Virus record (IMG/VR): IMGVR_UViG_3300033141_004953
Location: 1-21,144 of that record
Source: a virus
Length of the DNA: 21,144 nucleotides
Strand: one strand, 5' to 3'
The notes under the pieces were generated by a model that searched no databases, was not told the DNA's origin, and was given only the letters and a program-made list of their open reading frames with translations. Shown piece after piece: positions 7,521 through 15,540 of the stretch; within the stretch, counting starts at the first letter, position 1; each line of letters starts with the position of its first letter. A program made the position numbers and the translations under genes.

Positions 7521-7549
7521 ATTATTACGAAATAGCTTGACTTTTTCAA
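7521..7549 (-). promoter_or_regulatory. SSB promoter, upstream copy
   Basis: Identical TTGAAA-17-AATAAT promoter in the second repeat unit (TTGAAA at 7549-7544, AATAAT at 7526-7521), 46 bases from its twin and in the same direction. Confidence 0.5.
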
Positions 7550-7559
7550 ATTTTTGTAT

Positions 7560-7661
7560 TAGATCCACTCTATCCCGTCCGGTGAAGAATGTATAGATCC
7601 ATATAATAGATCTAAATATTAAATTTAACTAGATCCAATTGGGTTTAAGTTAAAATCCAAT
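7560..7661. promoter_or_regulatory. TAGATC motif cluster and imperfect inverted repeat
   Basis: TAGATC occurs four times, at 7560, 7594, 7607 and 7630 (three of them TAGATCC). An imperfect 24-base inverted repeat lies at 7638-7661 (ATTGGGTTT with AAATCCAAT, nine pairs with one G-T). There is no T run, so it is not a clear terminator. The cluster sits just upstream of the duplicated SSB promoter and could be an operator or another protein-binding region. The function is inference. Confidence 0.35.
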
Positions 7662-7699
7662 AATAAAAGTACACAAAGCAAAATAGACTTGACAATAAT

Positions 7700-8101
7700 T
7701 TAAACACGAAATTTAAAATTAGATAATCTTTTAAAAAAAGAATCAAATTTTCTTTGTTGTTTAGAAAAAGGAATTTTCTCTATATTTTTCTTATTTATCT
7801 CTCCAATAATTTGAGACATATTATAACTTCTTAACTTACCTCTTAGTTTTGATAATTCCTGAGTAAAATCAAATTTTAATTCTTCTACTTTATTGTTAAT
7901 AATATCTACAAAAAATGGTTTATGTAAGTATAGAAGTAATTTATTTATTTCATTTGATTTTTTTGGTAAAAGATTAACCAAAAACTGATACATATCATCA
8001 TATTTTTTTGAGTGTAGCTCAGTATTATCATTAAGAGTATAGCTACAATAAAATTTATTTCTAGGTAATACAAATACAAATTTAATATTTGGATTTTTCA
8101 A
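7700..8101 (-). CDS. Hypothetical protein
   Basis: 133 residues, not recognised. It is rich in Lys, Asn, Leu and Phe with no clear motif, signal peptide or membrane span. The N-terminal half looks beta-rich (KFVFVLPRNKFYCSYTL), and the rest is helical with a basic C-terminus (FFKRLSNFKFRV). Translation uses a TTG start overlapping the upstream gene's TGA (TTGA) with a strong AAAAAGGAG site, so it is coupled to the MmcB-like gene and probably works with it. It is the last gene before the control region preceding SSB. Confidence 0.65.
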   Translation of the reverse strand: MKNPNIKFVFVLPRNKFYCSYTLNDNTELHSKKYDDMYQFLVNLLPKKSNEINKLLLYLHKPFFVDIINNKVEELKFDFTQELSKLRGKLRSYNMSQIIGEINKKNIEKIPFSKQQRKFDSFFKRLSNFKFRV

Positions 8102-8601
8102 TTTATTTTCTCCTTTTTATTTAAATACTCTCTAAGTTGCTTGTTTTCATTTTTTAATCTTTCTAATTCTTGAGGTCGTATAATAGCTACACGACTTATT
8201 AATATATGTAGTAATAAAGAAAGTTGAATTTCAATATTTCTTTTAATGGCATATTTTTTTATGTACATATAATTGCTTTTTTCACTTATCCAATATAATC
8301 CTACTTCCTTGCTTGGAATTTCATTTGGTTGAATTAATCCTTGTGGACAAATAAAATAAAATTTATGACAATAAGATAAATATTCTTGCCATTTAGTATC
8401 TCTTTTAAAATCATTTTTATTAACTTTAATTTCATATCCTATAGTACAAAGATTTACCCATGACCTATTTAATACCCATGCATCAAATATTCTTAAATTA
8501 GGATTTCCCCATGATGGTCCAGTTTTACAATGTGGAATAAATACATCTGTAGAATGGTGTGTTTTTAAAACTTGTAAGATATCTTTTTCAGTCATTTTCA
8601 T
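8098..8601 (-). CDS. MmcB-like PD-(D/E)XK family protein
   Basis: 167 residues. Seen: LRIFDAWVLNRSW (Asp about 40), GYEIKVNKNDFKRDTKW (Glu 57 and Lys 59 of the ExK motif), then YLSYCHKFYFICPQGLI and a GLYWIS strand. This order matches the MmcB family, a PD-(D/E)XK-fold group linked to DNA repair in bacteria and common in phages. A Lys/Glu-rich coiled tail (ERLKNENKQLREYLNKKEK) follows. It is the first gene of the leftward block, behind a TTGACA/TAATTT promoter. Two starts are possible (MKM); neither has a strong ribosome site. The exact substrate is unknown. Confidence 0.7.
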   Translation of the reverse strand: MKMTEKDILQVLKTHHSTDVFIPHCKTGPSWGNPNLRIFDAWVLNRSWVNLCTIGYEIKVNKNDFKRDTKWQEYLSYCHKFYFICPQGLIQPNEIPSKEVGLYWISEKSNYMYIKKYAIKRNIEIQLSLLLHILISRVAIIRPQELERLKNENKQLREYLNKKEKIN

Positions 8602-8613
8602 ATTTCTTTATGT

Positions 8614-8629
8614 TTTCTTAATTAAGAAA
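8614..8629. promoter_or_regulatory. Perfect 16-base palindrome at leftward start site
   Basis: TTTCTTAATTAAGAAA is a perfect palindrome just downstream of the leftward -10 box, covering the expected transcription start. That placement suits a repressor operator; an RNA hairpin is possible but weak. Confidence 0.4.
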
Positions 8630-8655
8630 TTAAACATTTTTGAGAAAATTGTCAA
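8627..8655 (-). promoter_or_regulatory. Leftward sigma-70 promoter before the MmcB-like gene
   Basis: Minus-strand TTGACA (8655-8650), exactly 17 bases, then TAATTT (8632-8627). It lies in the 160-base divergent gap and would drive the MmcB-like gene and its neighbour. On the plus side of the same gap only weak candidates are seen (for example TATATT at 8710-8715) for the rightward genes. Confidence 0.6.
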
Positions 8656-8761
8656 GATAAGATTGATTATTAACTAGTTTTATATTAACTTAACTTATTA
8701 GAGATAGGATATATTTCTTTAATTTTAGAATTATTAATACTAAATAATGGAGGATTAGATT

Positions 8762-8926
8762 ATGGATACTCCAGAATTTACAGGCACTACTTTAGAAGAA
8801 TGGAAAGAGTATTTAAAACGCAACAAAGAAGATGAATATAAAAAATGGAAAAAGGAAAATAATATACAAAGTATGCCTAGAAGAAGTATTGCAGACCCTA
8901 AATTACCAGAAGGTGAATTAAGATAA
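8762..8926 (+). CDS. Small hypothetical protein (54 residues)
   Basis: Opens the rightward block. The ATG has the best ribosome site in the window (GGAGG at 8749-8753, eight bases before ATG). The product is small, highly charged and probably helical: TTLEEWKEYLKRNKEDEYKK, then a basic patch MPRRS and an acidic end. No known family is recognised. A close variant of the ACTAATATAAT box (TACTAAATAAT) lies just before the GGAGG. It ends 21 bases before the DUF3293-like gene and is likely co-transcribed with it. Confidence 0.65.
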   Translation: MDTPEFTGTTLEEWKEYLKRNKEDEYKKWKKENNIQSMPRRSIADPKLPEGELR

Positions 8927-8947
8927 TATTAAAGGAAAACATATATA

Positions 8948-9994
8948 ATGATAAGTTTAAAAGAGTTTACTAAAAATTGCTCATTTTGGGTAAAAGGAAA
9001 ACAAATAATTCCATTAGATGAAATAAAACATATTGATTATGTTTTACAAAACCCAAATTTATTCTCCATTTCCAAAATGGAAATTGAAACTATTTATAAA
9101 AAATACAATGAGCCAATTGGTTTTGAAGGAAGAGCTAGAGATGAAATAATTAAAATAGTTGCAAAAGATGGTTGGATTAGAATTAGACATTATATGAAAC
9201 ATCTAGATTATTGGTCAATTCAATGTGATATTTATAGAAAAAGGAAAAAAGCAATTCTTAATTTTATTGACTATGCAATTGATAAAAATTATATGAATTA
9301 TCGAGATGCTGTAACTATATTATCTTATGATACTGATGAAGTTATTTCATATTCTTTTAGAGATGGAGGAATTTCTAAGTTATTTGAAAAGAATAAAAAG
9401 ATTATAAAAATTTTAGACAGACATATTTTAATTGAAACATCTTTGAGTAGATTATATGCTCATAGTAAGAATGGTTTTTTTCTTATTAGTGCTTTTAGAG
9501 GAGAATATACAGAAAAAGAAAATCTTAGAAGAACAAAAGAATTAGAATCGGATTTGAGAGGGTATGGTCTAGGTCCAATTAATTTGGGTTATATTGAGGT
9601 CTATGGAAAATGGATTGAAAATAAAAATACTCCAAGAGAAAGAGTTAGTTATGAAATATCTCTGTTTGTACCATACAGAAAAGAAGTTATGTCACCTGTT
9701 AAATTTTATGCACTTGCAGTTGATTTAATGGTCAAGTATGACCAAGAAGCAATCTTTTATAAAGAACCTGGTGATTCTGTTTTTTATTTGCTAGACCAGA
9801 GTGAAAATGTTATTATTACTTTTAATAAATTTTCTCCTGGTAAAATGGGGGATGCTTATACAGAACTTAAAAAAGGTACTTTTATTGACAATAAATATAT
9901 TACAAGAACATTTGTTTTTGAGGGTTTTCAAAAAGTAAATAATCATTTACATGCATATTCTTTATCTTATAATGGACATATTCTAGCTGGTTGA
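8948..9994 (+). CDS. Two-module phage protein with DUF3293-like C-terminal domain
   Basis: 348 residues. The N-terminal module (about 1-100) has HIDYVLQNPNLF, GFEGRARDEIIKIVAKDGWI and HYMKHLDYWSIQ. I associate that pattern with a recurring but uncharacterised phage domain. After a helical linker, about 175-290 reads GFFLISAFRGEYTEKENLRR, then LGYIEVYGKWIE, YEISLFVPYR, and ALAVDLMVKYDQEAIFY. This fits the DUF3293 layout: a strand, an N-rich turn, a G-x-W-x-E strand, and a helix leading to gQeAif. No activity is known for DUF3293 proteins. AAAGGA precedes the ATG. The call rests on motif layout only. Confidence 0.55.
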   Translation: MISLKEFTKNCSFWVKGKQIIPLDEIKHIDYVLQNPNLFSISKMEIETIYKKYNEPIGFEGRARDEIIKIVAKDGWIRIRHYMKHLDYWSIQCDIYRKRKKAILNFIDYAIDKNYMNYRDAVTILSYDTDEVISYSFRDGGISKLFEKNKKIIKILDRHILIETSLSRLYAHSKNGFFLISAFRGEYTEKENLRRTKELESDLRGYGLGPINLGYIEVYGKWIENKNTPRERVSYEISLFVPYRKEVMSPVKFYALAVDLMVKYDQEAIFYKEPGDSVFYLLDQSENVIITFNKFSPGKMGDAYTELKKGTFIDNKYITRTFVFEGFQKVNNHLHAYSLSYNGHILAG

Positions 9995-10014
9995 AATATA
10001 TTTAGGGGGATTTA

Positions 10015-12114
10015 ATGCAGATAAATAATTTAATTCTTAAAAATTTTGGTTGTATTAAAGATTCTACGTTTAAATTTACCAAAGGTATTAATCTTATCCT
10101 TGGGGATAATGGTACTGGTAAATCCCATATTTTAAAAGCTCTTGCGTTTCTTCTTATTAATTATACACAAAAAGCTATTGAAAACTATTGTAATTGGAAT
10201 TCAAATTCATTTATACTTAAAATGAATTTAACTCACTTACAGAAAAATTTTGATTTTAAGTATAAATATAATAGAACAAATAATAAACTAGATAGAGAAC
10301 TTTATATAAATGAGCATTATTATAAAGGACAAGATGTTATTAATATATTAACAGAATATTTTGACCCATCTCTATGTAAAGCTTCTATTATTTCTTTTCA
10401 AGGTAAAATAGATTTAATTGATGCTAAACCTGCAGAAAGACGAGAGAGTCTTAAAAAAATCCGTAATCTAGATTTTGATAAACAAGTTAAAGAACTAGAT
10501 AATGAAATTAAGGAAATTGAAGATGGTAAATTATTTGAAGTAAATAATGAAATTTTAATTTTAAAAAATAGAGATTATACTTTTTCAGAACTAGAAAAAT
10601 TACCTTTTGATAAAACAGTCTATTTATCTTTACAAGAAGAATTTACAGTTATTCAGGATAAAATTAATTCAATTCAAAAAGATATCGAATTTTATAATAA
10701 ATTAATTTTACAAAAGCAGCATTATGAAAGAAATATTCAGGATATTAAGAATGATAATCTTAAATTACAGGAATTTGTTGAACAATCTGAAAAAGATATT
10801 TTAACAAGTGAAGCAATTCTTAATAGTGATTTAGAAGAAAATTTGAGAAAACTAAAAGAAGAATTAAATCAAGATTTTGAAATATATAAAAGAAATTTAG
10901 AAAATGAAATTTCATCTATTAAGTTAATTCGAGTTCCTTCTTTTAATAAAGATGAATTATCACAAGCTAGAGATAAGGTAACAAAACAATTTAACCTATG
11001 GTCTAGTTATGATAAGCAGTATGAGTTATGTTTAAAGGGCAAATGTCCTACTTGTGGACATATTTTTGATTCAGATGAAACTGACAAATATAAAAAATTA
11101 GCTAAGGATGCTGAAATAAAACTAACAGAACTTAAGAATCACGTTTTGAAATTAGAAAAACAAGAATTATTCTTTCATGAACGAAAAGATAAAGCCTTTG
11201 CTTTAAAATCAAAAAAGGAAAAATTACAATTACAACTAGATGCTGAAATAAAAAATATTCAAAATAAAAAAGATAAAATTCTACAGAATATTCAACAAGA
11301 GAAAAAGGATATTGAACTTTTAAAAAAAGAAAATCAAACAATAATTGATATGTGTGAAAAGAGCATTAATAAAACTATTGAAGATATTAGAAAAAATAAA
11401 GAAAAAATTTTAGAAATAAAAAGCTTAATCAAAGAACTTAAAATTCCTTTAAGTGTGCCAGAAGTTTCCAAAGAAGATACAGTCAAATTAAATGAGATAC
11501 GAGTCAAAATTGACTCCTATAATCATATAGTTGAGCAAAATAAACTTATTACAAAGCAGAATATAAAACTAAAAGAACAAAAAGAGCAAGATGAGAAAAA
11601 ACTTAAAGAATATAGAAAAGAACGTGATGAGCTAATGAAAAGTATTCAAGATTTAAAAAGAGGCAAATTAATTTTACAAAAAGAATTTCCAAATTTTGTA
11701 ATTTCAACAATGGTAGGAGATATTGAAACAGGTATAAATGATTTGGTAAATAGAATTTATGATGGTCGATATGAAGTTAAGATAAAAGAAAACAAAGGTG
11801 GAATTGAAGTTTTGTATGGTCAGAAAAAATCAAGTATTGAAACAGCATCTGGTTTTGAAAAAGGATTGTTTAATTTTGGATATAAACATGCTTTTTCTCA
11901 GATTGCTGGACTTGGAATTCTTTTACTTGATGAAATAGATGCTTTTGCTTCGGAGAAAAATTCTGAAAAGTTATTTACTGTTATAGGTCAATTAAATAAT
12001 TTATATAAGCAGGTTTTTATAATTACACACAAACCAGCTATTCAAGAAGTATTATCTAGAGATTATCATGCTACTGTTTTTGAAATGATAAATGGTAATG
12101 TAATAAAATATTGA
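10015..12114 (+). CDS. SbcC/Rad50/gp46-like recombination nuclease ATPase subunit
   Basis: 699 residues. This is the SMC-like ATPase that, with an SbcD/Mre11/gp47 partner, resects DNA ends for recombination. Seen: Walker A GDNGTGKS (about 30-37), two long coiled-coil arms separated by a zinc-hook GKCPTCGH (CxxC at about 344-347), an ABC-signature-like stretch ETASGFEKGLFNFGYKHAF (about 609-627), Walker B ILLLDEIDAF (about 636-645), and a switch His in ITHKPA. It is shorter than SbcC (about 1050 residues) and closer to phage gp46-size proteins. The AGGGGGA ribosome site is strong. No SbcD/gp47-like nuclease gene is visible in this window. Confidence 0.93.
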   Translation: MQINNLILKNFGCIKDSTFKFTKGINLILGDNGTGKSHILKALAFLLINYTQKAIENYCNWNSNSFILKMNLTHLQKNFDFKYKYNRTNNKLDRELYINEHYYKGQDVINILTEYFDPSLCKASIISFQGKIDLIDAKPAERRESLKKIRNLDFDKQVKELDNEIKEIEDGKLFEVNNEILILKNRDYTFSELEKLPFDKTVYLSLQEEFTVIQDKINSIQKDIEFYNKLILQKQHYERNIQDIKNDNLKLQEFVEQSEKDILTSEAILNSDLEENLRKLKEELNQDFEIYKRNLENEISSIKLIRVPSFNKDELSQARDKVTKQFNLWSSYDKQYELCLKGKCPTCGHIFDSDETDKYKKLAKDAEIKLTELKNHVLKLEKQELFFHERKDKAFALKSKKEKLQLQLDAEIKNIQNKKDKILQNIQQEKKDIELLKKENQTIIDMCEKSINKTIEDIRKNKEKILEIKSLIKELKIPLSVPEVSKEDTVKLNEIRVKIDSYNHIVEQNKLITKQNIKLKEQKEQDEKKLKEYRKERDELMKSIQDLKRGKLILQKEFPNFVISTMVGDIETGINDLVNRIYDGRYEVKIKENKGGIEVLYGQKKSSIETASGFEKGLFNFGYKHAFSQIAGLGILLLDEIDAFASEKNSEKLFTVIGQLNNLYKQVFIITHKPAIQEVLSRDYHATVFEMINGNVIKY

Positions 12115-12127
12115 GGGTTAATATATT

Positions 12128-12433
12128 ATGAGAGAAGAATTTAATCAAGTAAATGAAAAAATGGACAAAGTGTGCAAAGAACTTGCTGTATTTTTATCTA
12201 TTAAAAATAGGAATTATGGTAATTCAGCATTAGAACCAATTTCGGTGTTTTCAAAACATATTACAAAAGAAGATATTCCTTTAAGTTCAATCTTAATTAG
12301 ACTTGATGATAAATTAAAACGAATTAAAAATGCTCCAAAATTAAGAAAAAATGATATTGTAGATATTATGGGCTATTTAGTTTTACTTTGTATTAAACAG
12401 GATTGGTTAACTTTTGAAGATTTAATAGATTAG
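12128..12433 (+). CDS. Nmad1/DUF1599-type nucleotide-modification-associated protein
   Basis: 101 residues. Seen: a helix ending in IKNRNYGNSALEP, then a central SILIRLDDKLKRIKNA, and a last helix KNDIVDIMGYLVLLCIK. The YGN, R-x-x-DK-x-x-R and D-I-x-G-Y-x-x-L elements match the small all-helical DUF1599 (nucleotide modification associated domain 1) family, frequently found with phage DNA-modification genes. It starts 13 bases after the SbcC-like gene, with GAGGG upstream. A Mom-like protein is encoded further along the same strand, which strengthens the idea of modified phage DNA. The biochemical activity is not established. Confidence 0.7.
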   Translation: MREEFNQVNEKMDKVCKELAVFLSIKNRNYGNSALEPISVFSKHITKEDIPLSSILIRLDDKLKRIKNAPKLRKNDIVDIMGYLVLLCIKQDWLTFEDLID

Positions 12434-12497
12434 AGGACTTTTTATTCTTTTCTTAACTAAATAGATAGAAACTTATTTTAGATTGAGAGGAAATAAA

Positions 12498-13361
12498 ATG
12501 TATCGAATAATACAGGAACAGTTAACAGAAGACCAGTTAATGGAAAAATTACTAGCTTATATTAAAGATAATAGAAAAAAAATTGAATCAGGAGTTTATG
12601 ATTATATTGCTGATAGTGACGATATTGATACTTATTTACAAGATGAAGGTTATGATATTTTAGCTGATATTCTTGGCAATAGATGGCAAGCTTATTCATC
12701 TAGAGGTTTTAGCAATCCAGTTATTGTTAAAAATATTAAAGGTAGGGGTTTTCCTGATTATGATGATGTTATAGCAGAAACAGTAAAAAACCTTCCAGAA
12801 GGAATCTCTGAAGAGAATCTTGTAGATTATGTTACGTTAGAATTTTTTGATGAACTTTTTTGGCAAGATTTACAATTTGTTATAGATAATTTACAGCAGG
12901 ATGATTTTCCAAATTTCGTTGTAGTTGGACGGAGTGGTGGTTATTGGGGTGTTGAAATAAATATTTTTGATATGTTCATTTTAAATGATGTTGTAGTTGA
13001 AAAAATGGTTTCTAACATTATTGATAATTTTGAGAAAATGCTAGTAGCTGAAGAACTTAGAGCACCTTTTCAAATGTGGGGTGATCCTATCGCATCTATA
13101 AACACTTTCTATGATGATTCTAATAACGTAATTCAAGATAATATTGTAGAATCAATAGCAAATACAATTTTAGTACAAGAAAATAATTATTCGGATATGG
13201 TTAAAATGAGTGAAACAGCTCAAACAATGTTTAAACATTTAGATGAAGTAATTGAAGCTACTATTAAATATTTTGAAAGCACAGACAGGTGGGTAGAAGA
13301 GATTATTGCAAATGAATGGTGGGAACAACCGGTGGAAGTACAAGAAGAACCAACAGAATAA
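12498..13361 (+). CDS. Hypothetical acidic protein
   Basis: 287 residues from the ATG at 12498, chosen because GAGAGG lies seven bases upstream; a TTG at 12483 is the only other upstream start. Not recognised. It is strongly acidic and helical, with SDDIDTYLQDEGYDILADIL, a beta-like FPNFVVVGRSGGYWGVEINI in the middle and a Trp-rich acidic end (WVEEIIANEWWEQPVEV). There is no signal peptide or cysteine motif. The GRSGGYWG stretch looks like a conserved loop and might be used to find relatives. It is the last gene before a strong terminator. Confidence 0.65.
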   Translation: MYRIIQEQLTEDQLMEKLLAYIKDNRKKIESGVYDYIADSDDIDTYLQDEGYDILADILGNRWQAYSSRGFSNPVIVKNIKGRGFPDYDDVIAETVKNLPEGISEENLVDYVTLEFFDELFWQDLQFVIDNLQQDDFPNFVVVGRSGGYWGVEINIFDMFILNDVVVEKMVSNIIDNFEKMLVAEELRAPFQMWGDPIASINTFYDDSNNVIQDNIVESIANTILVQENNYSDMVKMSETAQTMFKHLDEVIEATIKYFESTDRWVEEIIANEWWEQPVEVQEEPTE

Positions 13362-13390
13362 TTAAATATTTTAAGAAATTGAATAGAGTA

Positions 13391-13425
13391 AAAACCTGCT
13401 ATTACTTATAATAGTAGGTTTTTTT
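13391..13425 (+). terminator. Intrinsic terminator before terL
   Basis: Stem ACCTGCTATTA (13394-13404) with TAATAGTAGGT (13409-13419), eleven pairs with one G-T, loop CTTA, then a run of seven T. A-runs on the left side could let it act in both directions. It ends the rightward unit begun near 8762. Confidence 0.9.
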
Positions 13426-13429
13426 ATAT

Positions 13430-13440
13430 ACTAATATAAT
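13430..13440 (+). promoter_or_regulatory. ACTAATATAAT box abutting the terL start codon
   Basis: The same 11-mer as at 5935-5946 (minus) and 20813-20823 (plus). Here TATAAT (13435-13440) touches the terL ATG and no Shine-Dalgarno site exists. If it is a -10 box, transcription would start just inside the annotated coding region, so either this is a different signal or terL starts further in. Confidence 0.4.
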
Positions 13441-15519
13441 ATGAACTTAAATTTTAAAAATTTATATTTATTTGCAGAATATCTAAAAGGGAACGAAAGT
13501 CAAGAAATTAAACAAAAATTTGAAGGATTGACTGGCGATGAGCTGGAAAAAAGTCTAAAAATTATTCTTAATAATCCAAAAATCCCTGAAAGTATAAAGA
13601 AAAATTTTCCTAAAACAAGTTGGCGAATAAATTATCGTAGAAGACCACCTACTATGGAAGAATTTCTTACTGATAAATGGATTGGACCAACAGGATTAAC
13701 AATATATGACCATGTAAAAAAAGCATTGATTGAGTTTTGGGGTCAGAGTTATTATACCCCTGGAATAACAGATATTTCTGGAGCTACTAAAAAATATCGA
13801 CATTTAATATTAGCATCTTCAATCGGATGGGGTAAAAGTTTAGCTTCAGCAATTAGTGCTTTATATATTATAGTATGTCTTAGTTTAATGCGAAATCCTA
13901 AAAATTATTTTGGATTATCTCAAGCAACTACCATAGTAATAGCTCTTATTTCTTTTAGTTTGAAGAAAGCTGAACAGATTTTATTACAACCATTCTTTCA
14001 AATTCTAACTACATCTCCGCGTTTTAAGAGAGTAATGCGAGAGGAAAAATTAGAAGAACGACAAAAAGAATTTCCAGATAAGATTATTTGGACAAGTGCT
14101 GGTAGAGTAGGTTCAATTCAATTTGTAAATGATTTACATATTTTAATTGCTTCTGAACCAGCACATTTGTTAGGATTAACTTTAATGTGCGCTGTCTTTT
14201 CTGAAATAAGTTTTTTTATTGAAAGAGGTATTAGTCCAGAGACAATTTGGCGTATTTATAATGATGCTAAAGGTAGAGTTTATAGTAGATTTGGTACTGA
14301 ATATTTTGCTTCTACTATACTTGATTCAAGTCCAAATGATATGGAATTATCTCCAATTGATAAATATATTTTTGGTGGAGCAGCTTATAAAGACCAGACT
14401 AATTATATTGTAACTTCTACCCATTGGGATGTATTTCCTGAAAAATATCCTGAATGGCAAAAAACAAAAAAAACGTTTACAGTATATCGAGGTTCCGCTA
14501 CAAAACCACCAAGACTTATTGATAATGAAGACGAATTAAAAAATTATAATTCTGCTGAAATATATAAAGTACCTATTGATATTCATCAACATTTTATTGA
14601 TAATTTAAAAAAGAGTATTAAAGACTATTGTGGATATCCAGGTGGTTCAACTGCAAAATTATTTGAAAGTTTTGATGTTATTGAAAATATGTTTACAGTA
14701 CAATTGAAAAATATTTATACATCAATTTATGCTCCAGCCGATAAAGCACCTGAATATTTAATTTGGAATCAAATTAAAAATGATTTTTTTATAGAAATTG
14801 AAAAAGGCCATTTTGTATTTTATCGAAATCCAAATGAAAACAGATATATTCATTGTGATCTTAGTGAATCTCATGATGTTGCTGGAATAGGTTGTGTTCA
14901 TCCAGAACTTAATAAAAATGGTAATATGATTGTTATTGTTGATTTTTCAATAGCGATTGTTCCACGAAATAGTAAAATAAATTTAGATGCTATTGCATGC
15001 TTTATTATTGATTTAATACAATTAGGTAATATGAGAATTGCAAAGATTAGCTCTGACCGTTTTCAAAGTTCTCCACTTATTCAGAGGTTACAAAGATTGG
15101 ATTATAATATTGATAAATTTTCTGTTGATAGAACAAAAGAACCCTATTATGTTTTGGCATCATGGATTAAAAATGGTCGAATTAAATCTGGTAGAAATAT
15201 TTTTTTAAAGAATAATTTAAAATCCTTACAAGAAGTAGTAAGCGCCAAGGGTCATAGCAAAATTGACCATGTAATTGTATCATCACCAGTTTATGATGAT
15301 GGAGCTAATTGGGAAACTTCTTTAATGGGTTTAGGACAAAAAGATGTATCAGATGGAGTTTGTGGTGCTGTAAATCATTGTATTTCTGATTTTAAAGGGG
15401 TTCCAAAATATCAGTGGTATGATGATGAAAAAAATATGAAGTTAACAAATAAGAAAATTAAAACAGCTATATTAGAAAATCTTCATAATGATTTTAGTTT
15501 TCAACTTGATAAATCCTAA
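13441..15519 (+). CDS. terL: Terminase large subunit
   Basis: 692 residues. This is the ATP-driven DNA packaging motor and headful/cohesive-end nuclease. Seen: Walker A-type SSIGWGKS (about 126-133), a helical ATPase core, a Walker B-like strand ending LMCAVFSEIS (catalytic Glu near 251), and a C-terminal RNase H-like nuclease with Asp residues in HCDLSESHD (about 473), SSDRFQSS (about 538) and KDVSDGVCGAVNH (about 635). Full length for the family. The ATG at 13441 has no ribosome site and follows an AT box; the next in-frame ATG (residue 72) would cut conserved sequence (MEEFLTDKWIGP begins there). It is the first gene after the terminator. A small terminase subunit is not evident nearby. 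Confidence 0.92.
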   Translation: MNLNFKNLYLFAEYLKGNESQEIKQKFEGLTGDELEKSLKIILNNPKIPESIKKNFPKTSWRINYRRRPPTMEEFLTDKWIGPTGLTIYDHVKKALIEFWGQSYYTPGITDISGATKKYRHLILASSIGWGKSLASAISALYIIVCLSLMRNPKNYFGLSQATTIVIALISFSLKKAEQILLQPFFQILTTSPRFKRVMREEKLEERQKEFPDKIIWTSAGRVGSIQFVNDLHILIASEPAHLLGLTLMCAVFSEISFFIERGISPETIWRIYNDAKGRVYSRFGTEYFASTILDSSPNDMELSPIDKYIFGGAAYKDQTNYIVTSTHWDVFPEKYPEWQKTKKTFTVYRGSATKPPRLIDNEDELKNYNSAEIYKVPIDIHQHFIDNLKKSIKDYCGYPGGSTAKLFESFDVIENMFTVQLKNIYTSIYAPADKAPEYLIWNQIKNDFFIEIEKGHFVFYRNPNENRYIHCDLSESHDVAGIGCVHPELNKNGNMIVIVDFSIAIVPRNSKINLDAIACFIIDLIQLGNMRIAKISSDRFQSSPLIQRLQRLDYNIDKFSVDRTKEPYYVLASWIKNGRIKSGRNIFLKNNLKSLQEVVSAKGHSKIDHVIVSSPVYDDGANWETSLMGLGQKDVSDGVCGAVNHCISDFKGVPKYQWYDDEKNMKLTNKKIKTAILENLHNDFSFQLDKS

Positions 15520-15540
15520 AAATTATCTTATATTATATAA

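Larger units (their letters stand above)
7458..7549. repeat. Perfect 46-bp tandem duplication containing a promoter
   Basis: Two identical 46-base units abut at 7458-7503 and 7504-7549, starting AATATCGTC and ending in a CTTTTTCAA stretch. The duplicated unit carries a minus-strand TTGAAA/AATAAT promoter candidate, so the SSB gene has two copies of it. It lies in the 313-base gap between the SSB gene and the next leftward gene. Confidence 0.95.

Noticed and set aside
7686-7691. TTGACA on the plus strand near 7686
   Set aside because: It faces into the 3' end of a minus-strand gene and has no good -10 at 17 bases.
11132-11341. 69-codon minus-strand ORF
   Set aside because: It is antisense to the coiled-coil region of the SbcC-like gene; no ribosome site or motif.
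14219-14413. 64-codon plus-strand ORF inside terL
   Set aside because: It is an alternative frame within a gene with clear ATPase and nuclease motifs.
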